Shown: positions 7,575-16,286 of the stretch, piece by piece
How the letters are laid out: every line of letters starts with the position of its first letter
How positions within the stretch are numbered: position 1 is the stretch's first letter
Source: DATDAH01 sp963845425
GTDB lineage: Bacteria; Actinomycetota; Acidimicrobiia; Acidimicrobiales; DATDAH01
NCBI GenBank assembly: GCA_963845425.1
Contig: CAWJSC010000001.1
Location: 124,001-188,000 of the forward strand
Direction: 5' to 3'
DNA length: 64,000 bases
Position numbers and translations under genes: made by a program
Notes under the pieces: model-generated
Seen by the model: the letters and a program-made list of their open reading frames with translations, nothing else
Told to the model about the DNA's origin: nothing
Database searches by the model: none

Positions 7575-9539
7575 ATGGCCTCCGTCGACGACCTGCTCGA
7601 GATGCACCGGCGGATGCTCGTGATCCGTGGCTTCGAGGAGCGCGTGGCCCGGCTGTACCGGGCCGGCGAGGTGCCGGGGTTCGTCCACCTCTCGATCGGC
7701 CAGGAGGCCTCCGCCGTCGGGGCCTGCTGGCCACTCGCACCCGCGGATGTCATCACCTCGACCCACCGCGGCCACGGCCACTGCCTGGCCAAGGGACTGG
7801 ACCCCCTCGGGATGTTCGCCGAGCTCATGGCCCGCGACCAGGGCACCAACCGCGGCCGCGGGGGCTCGATGCACATCGCGGACCCGAACCTCGGGATCTT
7901 CGGGGCGAACGGGATCGTGGCGGCCGGGCTGCCCATCGCGGTGGGGGCGGCGACCGCGGCCCGGTTGCGGGCGGACCAGAGCGTGGCCGTGGCCTTCTTC
8001 GGTGACGGGGCGGTGGCCCAGGGCGCGTTCCACGAGGCGGTGAACCTCGCCGCCGTCTGGTCGCTGCCCGTCGTCTTCTTCTGCGAGAACAACGGCTACG
8101 CCGAGTTCTCCGCCGCCGCCGACCAGCATGGGGCGCCCCTGGTGGCCCGAGCCGTGGGCTACGGGGTCGACTATGTGGCGGTCGACGGCAACGACGTAGT
8201 GGCCACGGTCGCGGCGATGGTGGACCGGGTCGAGGCGATGCGCGTCGGCGGCGGTCCCGTCATCGTCGAAGCGACCACCTACCGGTGGCACGGCCACTAC
8301 GAGGGCGACCCGGAGCGCTACCGCACGCCGGAGGAGGTCCAGGAGTGGGCGGCGCGCGACCCGCTGATCCGCCATGCCGCCACCCTCCGAGCCGCCGGTG
8401 TGGGTGACGATGCCCTCGGGTCGCTCGAGTCGGCCGTGACCGAGGAGCTGGACGCGGCCGTCGCGGCCGCCCGCGCGATGGCGGGCCCCAGCGTCACGAC
8501 CCTGTTCGACTTCGTGACCCGCTCGAGGCCCACGCGCCCCGAGCCGCCGCACCCGGCTGCGGACGCGCCGGTCTTCCGCACGATGGACGCCGTCCACGAC
8601 GCGCTCGAGGCCGAGCTGACCGCCGACGAGCGCGTGTTCCTCGCGGGCATCGACGTCGGGGCCGGGGGCAACGTCTTCGGCCTCACCCGGGGCCTCCATG
8701 ACCGGTTCGGGGACCGGGTGCGGGACACGCCGATCTCCGAGACCGCGGTCATGGGCCTCGGTGTGGGCGCGGCGATGGCCGGGATGCGGCCCGTGGTGGA
8801 GCTGATGTACCTGGACTTCGTCGGGGTCTGTCTCGACCAGCTGCTCAACCAGGCGGCCAAGCTGCCGTACATGACCGGCGGCGCGGCACAGATGGCGCTG
8901 ACGGTCCGGACCCAGTTCGGCGCCGGCCGGTCGTCGGGCAGCCAGCACTCCCAGAGCCTCGAAGCGCTGCTCGCCCACATCCCCGGGCTGAGCGTGGTCA
9001 TGCCGTCGACCCCGGCCGACACGTACGGCCTGCTCCGGGCGGCGATCCAGGATCCCAACCCGGTGATTGTCATCGAGAACCGGCTGCTCTACGGCATGAA
9101 GGGACCCCAGCCGGCCGCCGACCATGTCCTGCCCATCGGGCGGGCCCGGGTGGTGCGGGAGGGGAGCGACATCACCGTGGTGTCCGTCTCCCGGATGGTC
9201 CACGAGGCGGTCGCGGCGGCCGAGGCCCTGGTGGCGGAGGGCGTGTCGGTCGAGGTCATCGACCTGCGCACCGTGGCCCCGCTGGACACCGGCACCATCC
9301 TCGAGTCGGTGGCCAAGACCTCCCGGCTCCTGATCGCCCACGAGGCGGTCGTCCCCTTCGGCATCGGCGCCGAGATCGCCGCCGTCGTCGCCCGGGAGGG
9401 CTTCTGGACCCTCGACGCGCCGATCGAGCGGATCGGTGCCGCGGCCACGCCCCCGCCCTACGCCCCCGACCTCGAAAGGGCCTGGCTCCCCGACCGGGAG
9501 GACATCGCCGAGGCCATCCGCCGACTGGCGGCCGCGTAG
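7575..9539 (+). CDS. Fused E1 alpha-beta subunits of a 2-oxoacid (pyruvate/acetoin-type) dehydrogenase
   Basis: One 654-residue chain contains both halves of a heteromeric thiamine-diphosphate E1. The alpha half (about 1-320) has THRGHGH, GRGGSMH and the ThDP motif GDGAVAQG...ENN (143-173). The beta half (about 333-650) starts near PVFRTMDAVHDALEAEL and contains ISETAVMGLGVGAAMAG, a Phe/Tyr-rich active-site stretch and the transketolase C-terminal domain. Separate E1 alpha and beta proteins of about 320-340 residues are the norm, so this is a clean in-frame fusion. It should decarboxylate a 2-oxoacid or cleave acetoin and pass the acyl group to a lipoyl E2. No E2 or E3 gene lies in the window. 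ATG 7575 starts 6 nt after the shared operator. Confidence 0.85.
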   Translation: MASVDDLLEMHRRMLVIRGFEERVARLYRAGEVPGFVHLSIGQEASAVGACWPLAPADVITSTHRGHGHCLAKGLDPLGMFAELMARDQGTNRGRGGSMHIADPNLGIFGANGIVAAGLPIAVGAATAARLRADQSVAVAFFGDGAVAQGAFHEAVNLAAVWSLPVVFFCENNGYAEFSAAADQHGAPLVARAVGYGVDYVAVDGNDVVATVAAMVDRVEAMRVGGGPVIVEATTYRWHGHYEGDPERYRTPEEVQEWAARDPLIRHAATLRAAGVGDDALGSLESAVTEELDAAVAAARAMAGPSVTTLFDFVTRSRPTRPEPPHPAADAPVFRTMDAVHDALEAELTADERVFLAGIDVGAGGNVFGLTRGLHDRFGDRVRDTPISETAVMGLGVGAAMAGMRPVVELMYLDFVGVCLDQLLNQAAKLPYMTGGAAQMALTVRTQFGAGRSSGSQHSQSLEALLAHIPGLSVVMPSTPADTYGLLRAAIQDPNPVIVIENRLLYGMKGPQPAADHVLPIGRARVVREGSDITVVSVSRMVHEAVAAAEALVAEGVSVEVIDLRTVAPLDTGTILESVAKTSRLLIAHEAVVPFGIGAEIAAVVAREGFWTLDAPIERIGAAATPPPYAPDLERAWLPDREDIAEAIRRLAAA

Positions 9540-9547
9540 GGCCGCCG

Positions 9548-10696
9548 TCAGCAGCCGAGGGTGCGGGCGATGACCATGTGCTGGATCTCGTTGGTGCCTT
9601 CGCCGATCTCGAGGACCTTGGCGTCGCAGTAGAAGCGGGCCACCGGGGACTCGAGCATGTAGCCGAGGCCGCCGTGGATCTGGACGGCCTCGGACGCGGC
9701 CGAGACCGCGAGGCGGCTGGCCTTCAGCTTCGCCATCGAGGCCTCCTTGAGGAACGGCTGGCCGGCGTCCCGCAGGTACGCGGCGCGATAGGTGAGCCAC
9801 CGGGCCGCCTCGAGTTCGGTGGCGATGTCGGCCAGCTTGAACTGGATCGCCTGGAACTTGGAGATCGGCTGGCCGAACTGCTCACGTTGACCGGCGTAGT
9901 CGAGGGCGAGGTCGAGGACGGCCTGGGTCAGGCTGAGCGACAGGGCGGCGATGGAGATGCGCCCGACCTCGAGCGTGCTGAGGAACTGGCTGAGGCCCAT
10001 GTCGGGGTTGCCGACCAAGTGCTCGTCGGGCACCCAGACGTCGTCGAACCAGAGCTCGCGGGTGTCGAGGCCCTTCCAGCCGATGCCCCGCATCTTCGGG
10101 CCCATGGTGAAGCCGGGGGTGTCCTTCTCGACGACGAGGGTCGCGTACCGCTGTGGCTCGCCCTCGGCCGACGGCGTGCGGGCGAGCAGGGTCACGCCGA
10201 AGGACATGTCCGTGCCCGCGTTGGAGATGAAGGTCTTCCGACCGTTGATCAGCCAGCCGCCGTCCTGTGGCTCGGCCCGGGTGGTGATCCCCCGGGCGTC
10301 GGAGCCGGCGTCGGGCTCGGTGAGGCCGAAGGCGCCCAGGACCCGTCCCTCGGCCAGCGGTCGCAGCCAACGCTCCCGCTGCTCGTCGTTGCCGAACAGG
10401 TACAGCGGCAGGGACCCGATCGTCACGTGGGCCTGCCAGGCGGCGGCGACGGACTGGTCGGCGAGGCCGATCTGCTCCATGGCGGCCACGAAGCCGACCG
10501 TGGTCATCCCGATCCCGCCCCATTGCTCGGGGATCAGCATGCCGAGCAGGCCCAGTTCGCCCATCTCCCGGAGCAGGTCCGTCGGGCACACCGCGTCCTC
10601 CCAGGCCTGGGGGGCACGGGGGGCGATCTCCTTCTGGGCGAAGTCACGACAGAGGCCGACCAGGTCGCGCTCGGGTTCCGTGAGCGAGAAGTCCAC
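9548..10696 (-). CDS. Acyl-CoA dehydrogenase
   Basis: A 382-residue canonical acyl-CoA dehydrogenase that introduces the 2,3 double bond of an acyl-CoA with FAD, passing electrons to ETF. FGLTEPDAGSDARGI (about 127-141) and FISNAGTDMSFGV match the flavin/substrate region. GREQFGQPISKFQAIQFKLAD is present as two typical blocks, and the loop IGEGTNEIQHMVIAR retains the Glu-Gly-Thr motif, unlike the six paired paralogues at 32-40 kb. It is therefore likely to be a homomeric, active enzyme. The GTG at 10696 follows a possible -10 (TACACT) with about 7 nt, so the message may be leaderless. The shared operator lies 10 bp upstream, opposite the monooxygenase gene. Confidence 0.9.
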   Translation of the reverse strand: MDFSLTEPERDLVGLCRDFAQKEIAPRAPQAWEDAVCPTDLLREMGELGLLGMLIPEQWGGIGMTTVGFVAAMEQIGLADQSVAAAWQAHVTIGSLPLYLFGNDEQRERWLRPLAEGRVLGAFGLTEPDAGSDARGITTRAEPQDGGWLINGRKTFISNAGTDMSFGVTLLARTPSAEGEPQRYATLVVEKDTPGFTMGPKMRGIGWKGLDTRELWFDDVWVPDEHLVGNPDMGLSQFLSTLEVGRISIAALSLSLTQAVLDLALDYAGQREQFGQPISKFQAIQFKLADIATELEAARWLTYRAAYLRDAGQPFLKEASMAKLKASRLAVSAASEAVQIHGGLGYMLESPVARFYCDAKVLEIGEGTNEIQHMVIARTLGC

Positions 10697-10705
10697 GGCC
10701 TATAG

Positions 10706-10721
10706 TGTACCGGTCGGTACA
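10706..10721. promoter_or_regulatory. TetR-type operator, site 2 of 5
   Basis: TGTACCGGTCGGTACA, which reads TGTACCGACCGGTACA on the minus strand, is an almost perfect palindrome. It sits between the divergent acyl-CoA dehydrogenase (start 10696) and Baeyer-Villiger monooxygenase (start 10751) genes and shares the core of sites 1, 3, 4 and 5. Confidence 0.72.
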
Positions 10722-10750
10722 ACCTGACCCGGCATCATCCCAGGACGCGC

Positions 10751-12400
10751 ATGACCCCAGCTGAACCCGACGTCGACGTGCTGGTCGTGGGAGCCGGCAT
10801 CACCGGCATCTACCAGCTGTACCGGGCGCTGGAGGAGGGCTTCTCGGCGACCGTGCTCGAGGCCGGCGACGGCGTCGGCGGGACCTGGTACTGGAACCGC
10901 TACCCCGGAGCCCGGTTCGACTCCGAGAGCTACACCTACGGGTACCTCTTCTCCGAGGAGCTCTTCGACGAGTGGGAGTGGCAGGAGCACTTCGCCGAGC
11001 AGCCCGAGATCGAGCGCTACCTCAACCACGTCGTCGATCGCTTCGACCTGCGGCGTCACATGCGCTTCGACACCAAGGTCTCCGCCGCGGTGTGGGACGA
11101 CCCGTCGGGGACCTGGCTCGTCACCGTCGATGACGGCCCGGAGGTGAGGGCCCGGTTCCTGGTCGCGGCCACGGGCGTCCTCTCGGTGCCCTACCTCCCC
11201 GATGTGCCCGGTCGGGAGGACTTCGGCGGGGTCCAGCACCACACCGGCCAGTGGCCGGCCGACCCGGTCCCCGTCGCGGGCAAGCGGGTGGCCGTCGTCG
11301 GCACCTCGTCGAGCGGGGTGCAGGTCGTCCCCGCCATCGCCGACGAGGCCGCCTCCGTCGAGGTCTTCCAGCGGTCCGCCAACTGGTGCACGCCCCTCAA
11401 CAACGGGCCGATCACCGCCGAGGAGCAGGCCGAGCTGCGAGCCGGGTTCGAGGAGCTGCGCGAGGTGCTGAACACCTCGGTCCACGGGTTCCACCACCCG
11501 CTGAACACCCGGCGGGCCTTCGAGGACCCACCCGAGCGGCGGCAGGCCTTCTTCGAGGAGATGTGGGCCAGCCCCGGCTTCCGGAAGTTCACGAGCAACT
11601 ACGTCGACATCCTGGACAACCCCGAGGCGAACGCCGAGTGGTGCGATTTCATCGCCGGGAAGATCCGGGCCATCGTGCAGGATCCCGACACCGCCGAGCG
11701 GCTGATCCCCCGGGACCATCGCTACGGCGAGAAGCGGCCGCCGTACGTCACCGGCTACTTCGAGGCCTTCAACCGGCCGAACGTGTCGCTCGTCGACCTG
11801 CGGGAGACCCCCATCGTCCGGTTGACCGAGACCGGGATCGAGACCACCGACGGCGGGCACGAGGTCGACGTCATCGTGTGGGCGACCGGGTTCGACTTCG
11901 GCACCGGGGCGATGCTGCGGATGGGCATCGTGGGCCGGGACGGCCTGGCCCTCGCCGACCACTGGGCCGACGGGCCGACGACCTTCCTCGGCATCCAGAC
12001 CCACGGGTTCCCGAACCTGTTCTTCCCCGGCGGCCCGCACGCCGCCGCCGGCAACAACCCGCGCTACAACGGCGACCAGGTCGATTTCGTCACCGACACC
12101 CTCGTTCGCCTCCGCGAACACGGCGACGACGTGATCGAGGTGACCGCGGAGGCAGAGGAGCGCTGGACGACCATGATCGACCGGGCCGCCGCCGCGACCC
12201 CGTTCGGGACGATCGGCCAGTACGTCGGCGGCAACATCCCGGGCAAGCCGAAGCGCTACCTCCTCAACGCCGGCGGCCGCCCCAAGCTCCTCAAGGAGAT
12301 GGCCCGCGTCCGCGAGAACGGCTGGGTCGCGTTCAGACGGTCGCGACCGGGGTCAGCGGAGAGCCCACGATCCCCGGGAGGCGCAGCGGCGGCGCGGTGA
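10751..12400 (+). CDS. Flavin-dependent Baeyer-Villiger monooxygenase
   Basis: A 549-residue class B flavoprotein monooxygenase. The FAD motif GAGITG is at 14-19, and GGTWYWNRYPGARFD (43-57) is a family signature. The Baeyer-Villiger fingerprint FGGVQHHTGQWP (158-169) fits FxGxxxHTxxWP, and the NADPH motif GTSSSG begins near 184. Such enzymes insert oxygen next to a ketone, turning cyclic ketones into lactones and linear ones into esters. It shares a promoter region and operator with an acyl-CoA dehydrogenase, and a cyclase/amidohydrolase pair lies beyond, suggesting degradation of an alicyclic or side-chain ketone. The last 21 or so residues (RRSRPGSAESP...) look non-native and overlap the converging cyclase gene by 68 nt. 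Confidence 0.9.
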   Translation: MTPAEPDVDVLVVGAGITGIYQLYRALEEGFSATVLEAGDGVGGTWYWNRYPGARFDSESYTYGYLFSEELFDEWEWQEHFAEQPEIERYLNHVVDRFDLRRHMRFDTKVSAAVWDDPSGTWLVTVDDGPEVRARFLVAATGVLSVPYLPDVPGREDFGGVQHHTGQWPADPVPVAGKRVAVVGTSSSGVQVVPAIADEAASVEVFQRSANWCTPLNNGPITAEEQAELRAGFEELREVLNTSVHGFHHPLNTRRAFEDPPERRQAFFEEMWASPGFRKFTSNYVDILDNPEANAEWCDFIAGKIRAIVQDPDTAERLIPRDHRYGEKRPPYVTGYFEAFNRPNVSLVDLRETPIVRLTETGIETTDGGHEVDVIVWATGFDFGTGAMLRMGIVGRDGLALADHWADGPTTFLGIQTHGFPNLFFPGGPHAAAGNNPRYNGDQVDFVTDTLVRLREHGDDVIEVTAEAEERWTTMIDRAAAATPFGTIGQYVGGNIPGKPKRYLLNAGGRPKLLKEMARVRENGWVAFRRSRPGSAESPRSPGGAAAAR

Positions 12401-13400
12401 GCAGGAACCGGCTGCGGCCGTGCTCACGCAGCCACGTGGCCAGTTCGTGCAGGTACCACAGCTCGCCGAGGGGGACCCCGAGCTTGAACAGGCAGAGGTG
12501 GTGGATCGGCAGGAACGAGTGGCGGCTCGGGTCCCGGTCCTTGCCCAGCAGTCCCTCGACGGCGTAGTTGTCGGCCACGAGGGCCGAGATCTGCGACTCG
12601 GCGATCCACTCGAGCAGAGCCGGGTCGTGCGCATCCAGGTAGGAGCAGGTCGTGAAGACCTGCCTCGGGTCCGGGGCCTTGTCCCACTCGAGGAGCTTCG
12701 TGGCGAACCCGGTGTGCAGCAGGAGCATGTCGCCGGGTTCGACCATCACGTCGTCGGCGGCCATGACCTCCTGGAGGGTCGCCAGGTCGACGCCCCGCCA
12801 GTCGTGGCCGAGGTGGTGGGCCAGGTCGACGAGGACGCCCCGGCCCTGCACGCCGTGGAAGGCCATGTGCTCCAGGCCGAGGTGGTGGGCGAAGGAGCGG
12901 TGGCCGCTGCCGTCTCCCCGGGCGTCCTCGCTCGGACCGACGAGGTCGATGCCCGCCCGGTAGCCGTTGTAGTACACGGCCTCCTCGGTCCCGTCGCCGT
13001 CGGCGTCGAACTCGGCGCCGACGTGGGCGAGGGCGTCCCACTGGGTGGAGTACTGCAGGGCGAGGGTGACCACGTCGTCGGCCCAGACGTCGACGTACTT
13101 CGGGTCACCGAAGTCCGGCATCTCGCTCATGTGGACGTTGTAGAAGGTGTCCACGACGCCCTCCATGTCCTCGGTCGGCGCCACGCGCGGCGGGGGCCGG
13201 CGCTGGTTGAGGACCGTCCCCCCGGGGTAGTCGAGCGGCAGGCTCAGGCAGAAGGTCTCGCCGGTCTGGACCTCGCGCGCGCCCTGCAGGACCTTCTCCG
13301 GCGTGAGCAGGTTGATGCGTCCGAGCTCGTCGTCGTCGCCCCAGTCCCCCCACGTCGAGCCGGGCGGGCGTTGCTTCCACCGGTCGGTCACGGCCGTCAC
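12333..13400 (-). CDS. Cyclase family (kynurenine-formamidase-like) hydrolase
   Basis: A 355-residue member of the cyclase/kynurenine-formamidase-like family. These are metal-dependent hydrolases acting on amides, esters or lactones and on cyclic dicarbonyls. The metal region STQWDALAHVGAEF (about 112-125) corresponds to the HxGTHxDxPxH motif, with Gln in place of the second His, a variant seen in actinobacterial relatives. MLLLHTGFATKL and SALVADNYAVEGL are further family segments. GTG 13400 is chosen over GTG 13391 because it is the first in frame, though either would work. It is divergent from an amidohydrolase across operator site 3. After a Baeyer-Villiger step, a hydrolase that opens a lactone would be logical, but that is inference. 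Confidence 0.78.
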   Translation of the reverse strand: MTAVTDRWKQRPPGSTWGDWGDDDELGRINLLTPEKVLQGAREVQTGETFCLSLPLDYPGGTVLNQRRPPPRVAPTEDMEGVVDTFYNVHMSEMPDFGDPKYVDVWADDVVTLALQYSTQWDALAHVGAEFDADGDGTEEAVYYNGYRAGIDLVGPSEDARGDGSGHRSFAHHLGLEHMAFHGVQGRGVLVDLAHHLGHDWRGVDLATLQEVMAADDVMVEPGDMLLLHTGFATKLLEWDKAPDPRQVFTTCSYLDAHDPALLEWIAESQISALVADNYAVEGLLGKDRDPSRHSFLPIHHLCLFKLGVPLGELWYLHELATWLREHGRSRFLLTAPPLRLPGIVGSPLTPVATV

Positions 13401-13418
13401 ACTACGCAGGGCCGGACA

Positions 13419-13447
13419 TTGCTTGTACCGACCGGTTGGCTTATTGT
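13419..13447 (+). promoter_or_regulatory. Promoter of the amidohydrolase gene, leaderless arrangement
   Basis: TTGCTT (13419-13424), 17 nt, then TATTGT (13442-13447), with 7 nt to the GTG at 13455. The predicted transcript starts at or next to the start codon, and no ribosome-binding site precedes the GTG. Operator site 3 occupies the spacer. Confidence 0.5.
13424..13439. promoter_or_regulatory. TetR-type operator, site 3 of 5
   Basis: TGTACCGACCGGTTGG between the divergent cyclase and amidohydrolase genes is identical over all 16 bases to site 5 at 19536. It lies between the predicted -35 and -10 of the amidohydrolase promoter, an ideal repressor position. Confidence 0.72.
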
Positions 13448-13454
13448 CGCGGCG

Positions 13455-14699
13455 GTGACCGACAAGCCCCTGGTCGTCTCCGCCGACGGGCACATCCTCG
13501 AGCCCACGGACCTCTTCAAGACCCGCCTCCCCGAGCACCTCAGGGACCGGGGGGTCTGGGAGGAGGACTTCGAGATCGACCCGCTGGTCGATGGCGGCGC
13601 GAGCGTCTTCCGCAAGCTCCACACCCCGGGGTTCGAGGGCTGGACGATCTCGCGCTACCGCCAGACGAGCGGGCGGACGCCCGAGGGTGACCCGCAGCTG
13701 ATCATCGAGGACCTGGCCGAGGACGGCGTCGACGCCGGGGTGATGCACCCGAACCTCTCGCTCTTCGGGCTCTACTCCGACGACCACGAGCTCTCCATGG
13801 CGCATGCCCGGGTCTACAACGACTACGTCGCCGAGCGGTTCACGCCGTACTTCGACCGGATCGTGCCCACCGCCCCGGTGCCGATCACCGACATCGGCGA
13901 CGCCGTGGCCGAGATCGAGCGGGTCGCCGCCGCCGGCTTCCGGGCGATCCTCCTGCCGGCCACGCCGCCGATGCCGTACTGGTCCCGCGACCTCGACCCG
14001 GTGTGGGCGGCCGCCCAGGCCAACGGCCAGCACATCTTCATCCACACCCAGACGGGTGGGGTGAAGGTCAACGACCCGGAGTCCACGACGCTCAAGGTGG
14101 TCATGGAGTCCGCCGCCCAGGTCAACCAGCCGATGACCGAGAAGTCGGCCTCCAAGCGGATGATCACCCAGTCGATCTACAGCACGATCGTCCCCCAACA
14201 GGTCATGTGCGAGCTGATCGGCGGCGGCGTGCCCGAGCGCTACCCCGACCTCCACTTCGCGCTGATCGAGTTCAACGCCAACTGGCTGGCGTCGCTGGTG
14301 GGGGGCATGGACAAGTGCTGGGTCACCGGCATCGGTCAGGACGCCGACTGGTGGCTGGGGCACTGGGACGACGCCCGTCCCGCCGACGACCAGCCCCACA
14401 TGGCCCAGCTCTTCCGCCTCAACGAGAAGTGGCCCTACCCGCTGACGCCGAGCGAGTACGTGAAGCGCCAGTTCCACATCTCGTTTCAGGACGACCCGGT
14501 GGCCATCGCCTGCCGCCACATTACCGGGGTCTCCAGCATCGTTTGGGGCAACGACTACCCGCACGCCGAGGGGACCTTCCGCGGCAGCAAGGAGCTGCTG
14601 GCCCGGGAGTTCGCCGGCGTGCCCGAGGACGAGAAGGCCGCCATGGTGGGCGGCACCCTGGCCGGGCTCCTGGGGCTGTCGTCCTCCGTCGCGGCCTGA
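13455..14699 (+). CDS. Amidohydrolase family protein (amidohydrolase-2 fold)
   Basis: A 414-residue TIM-barrel hydrolase or decarboxylase of the amidohydrolase-2 group. The N-terminal metal motif is VSADGHILEP (about 8-17), IHTQTGG is a central strand ligand, and GNDYPHAEGTF (about 365-375) carries the Asp-His pair near the end of the barrel. Relatives hydrolyse amides, lactones or esters, or decarboxylate aromatic acids. Steroid and terpenoid clusters often hold several uncharacterised members, and a second one, divergent in sequence, lies at 27842. GTG 13455 is supported by the leaderless promoter. The TetR gene ends just 7 nt downstream on the opposite strand, so transcription converges there. 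Confidence 0.82.
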   Translation: MTDKPLVVSADGHILEPTDLFKTRLPEHLRDRGVWEEDFEIDPLVDGGASVFRKLHTPGFEGWTISRYRQTSGRTPEGDPQLIIEDLAEDGVDAGVMHPNLSLFGLYSDDHELSMAHARVYNDYVAERFTPYFDRIVPTAPVPITDIGDAVAEIERVAAAGFRAILLPATPPMPYWSRDLDPVWAAAQANGQHIFIHTQTGGVKVNDPESTTLKVVMESAAQVNQPMTEKSASKRMITQSIYSTIVPQQVMCELIGGGVPERYPDLHFALIEFNANWLASLVGGMDKCWVTGIGQDADWWLGHWDDARPADDQPHMAQLFRLNEKWPYPLTPSEYVKRQFHISFQDDPVAIACRHITGVSSIVWGNDYPHAEGTFRGSKELLAREFAGVPEDEKAAMVGGTLAGLLGLSSSVAA

Positions 14700-14705
14700 C
14701 GGTCG

Positions 14706-15317
14706 TCAGCCGGCGATCCCCCGGAGGAAGATGTCGGCGAACGGCTTCGCCACGTCCCGGGCCGTCAGGCGGCCGTCGACCTTGAGCCACAGGTAGGTGT
14801 AGTTGTGCATGCCGAGCCACGCCATGGCGGTGAGCCGGGGATCCACGTCCCGGAACTCCCCGGCGTCGATGCCCGCCTGCAGGACCCCCTCGACCCGGCG
14901 CTCGTACTCACGGCGGCGCACCCGGAAGGTCTCGGCCCGCTCCTCGGTGAGGGCGGGGAACTCGTGGAGGAACACCCAGACGTGGTCGGGGTAGCGGTGG
15001 ATGACGTCGAGCAGCTCGTCGCCGAGCATGGCCAGCTGCTCCGACGGCGAGCCCGCCGATGCGGCGACCCGGTCGGCGCCGACCATCACCTCGTCCATCA
15101 CTCGGTCGTGGATGGCAGCGAGCAGCTCCTCCTTCGACCCGATGTAGTGGTAGAAGGCGCCCTTGCCGAGCCCGTTGACCTCGCACAGCTCGACGATGCC
15201 GGTGGCGTGGTAGCCCTGCTGGGCGAAGACCTGCGCCGAGGTGTCGACGATCGCGTCACGGCGCGCCGTCCACTTCTCACTGCGTGGGCGATCGGCGCCC
15301 GCCCCGGTTCCCGGCAC
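14706..15317 (-). CDS. TetR-family regulator, probable master repressor of the 6-21 kb operator set
   Basis: A 203-residue TetR repressor. The N-terminal helix-turn-helix runs through GIVELCEVNGLGKGAFYHYI (about 40-59), with the usual FYHYIGSKEEL boundary, and the C-terminal ligand pocket is helical. The GTG at 15317 begins directly next to operator site 4 (15318-15333), so binding there would shut off its own transcription and that of the divergent SDR. It is the only TetR gene within the 15-kb block in which five divergent promoters share the same operator core. I therefore propose it controls all of them, probably released by an acyl-CoA or pathway ligand. Site assignment is inference from position and needs binding data. 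Confidence 0.85.
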   Translation of the reverse strand: MPGTGAGADRPRSEKWTARRDAIVDTSAQVFAQQGYHATGIVELCEVNGLGKGAFYHYIGSKEELLAAIHDRVMDEVMVGADRVAASAGSPSEQLAMLGDELLDVIHRYPDHVWVFLHEFPALTEERAETFRVRRREYERRVEGVLQAGIDAGEFRDVDPRLTAMAWLGMHNYTYLWLKVDGRLTARDVAKPFADIFLRGIAG

Positions 15318-15333
15318 TGGACCGGACGGTACA
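15318..15333. promoter_or_regulatory. TetR-type operator, site 4 of 5
   Basis: The minus strand reads TGTACCGTCCGGTCCA and abuts the GTG of the TetR gene. It is the most degenerate of the five sites, which is common for autoregulatory operators that must bind less tightly. Confidence 0.62.
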
Positions 15334-15370
15334 CGGACGCACGAGGGCGCCGGCGAACGAGGAGCCAGGC

Positions 15371-16267
15371 ATGAACCAGCACCGATTCGACAGGCGCGTC
15401 GCGGTCGTGACGGGCGCGGGCCGGGGCATCGGCCGGGCCCACGCGCTCCTGCTCGCCGATCGGGGCGCGAGCGTCGTGGTCAACGACCTCGGTGGCTCGA
15501 TGGAGGGCGAGGGGACCGACGCCGGCCCGGCAGCGGAGGTCGCCACCGAGATCGTGGCCGCTGGCGGGACCGCAGTCCCCGACACCAGCGACGTGGCCTC
15601 GACGGAAGGCGCCGAAGCCCTCGTCGCCACCGCGGTCGAGCAGTTCGGGCGGATCGACATCCTGGTCAACAACGCCGGGATCATCCGCTGGGCCGGGTTG
15701 CCGGAAGCCGATGCCGACAACCTCGAGGCGCACCTCGCCGTGCACGTCGGCGGCTCGTTCAACACGACCCGGGCCGCCTGGCCCCACCTGGTCGACCAGG
15801 GCTACGGCCGCATCGTGATGACGACCTCCGCCGGGTTCTTCGGTCTGCCCAAGAACCTCAGCTACGCCACGGCCAAGGGCGGGGTCATCGGGATGACCCG
15901 CAGCCTCAGCACGGCGGGCGCTCGCCACGGCATCAAGGTCAACCTGATCGCCCCGGCGGCGACCACCCGGATGGCCGGTGGGCCGAGCGACGCGGTGCCG
16001 GACATGCCGCCCGAGCAGGTCGCCCCGATGGTCGCCTTCCTGGCCCATGAGGACTGCCCGGTGAGCGGGGAGATCTACGCCGCGGGTGCCGGACGCTTCG
16101 CCCGGATCTTCATCGCCTCGACCGAGGGCTGGGTCCACCCCGACGGCGACCCCACCGTCGAGGACGTCGCCGACCACTGGGCGGCGATCAACGACGAGTC
16201 CGGCTACTACGTGCCCACTGGCCTCATCGACTGGTCCACCCACTTCACCGACCACCTCGGAGCATGA
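15371..16267 (+). CDS. SDR family enzyme, MFE-2/3-hydroxyacyl-CoA dehydrogenase-like
   Basis: A 298-residue short-chain dehydrogenase resembling the dehydrogenase part of peroxisomal multifunctional enzyme 2. The sequence VVTGAGRGIGRAHALLLADR is followed by VVNDLGG, a combination typical of (3R)-hydroxyacyl-CoA dehydrogenases. Catalytic Ser is in MTTSAGFFG, Tyr-x3-Lys in LSYATAKGG, and VNLIAPAATTRM follows. ATG 15371 is preceded by GAGGAGCCAGGC. It should oxidise a 3-hydroxyacyl-CoA with NAD. It is divergent from the TetR gene across operator site 4. The C-terminal 60 residues extend past the usual SDR core, as in its relatives. Confidence 0.87.
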   Translation: MNQHRFDRRVAVVTGAGRGIGRAHALLLADRGASVVVNDLGGSMEGEGTDAGPAAEVATEIVAAGGTAVPDTSDVASTEGAEALVATAVEQFGRIDILVNNAGIIRWAGLPEADADNLEAHLAVHVGGSFNTTRAAWPHLVDQGYGRIVMTTSAGFFGLPKNLSYATAKGGVIGMTRSLSTAGARHGIKVNLIAPAATTRMAGGPSDAVPDMPPEQVAPMVAFLAHEDCPVSGEIYAAGAGRFARIFIASTEGWVHPDGDPTVEDVADHWAAINDESGYYVPTGLIDWSTHFTDHLGA

Positions 16268-16286
16268 TCCGGGTCGTGGCACGACC

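Noticed and set aside
7530..9800. A 756-residue minus-strand frame opposite the E1 gene
   Set aside because: Its composition (Gly, Val, Arg, His repeats) is the usual antisense artefact of GC-rich genes, while the plus strand carries unmistakable thiamine-diphosphate motifs.
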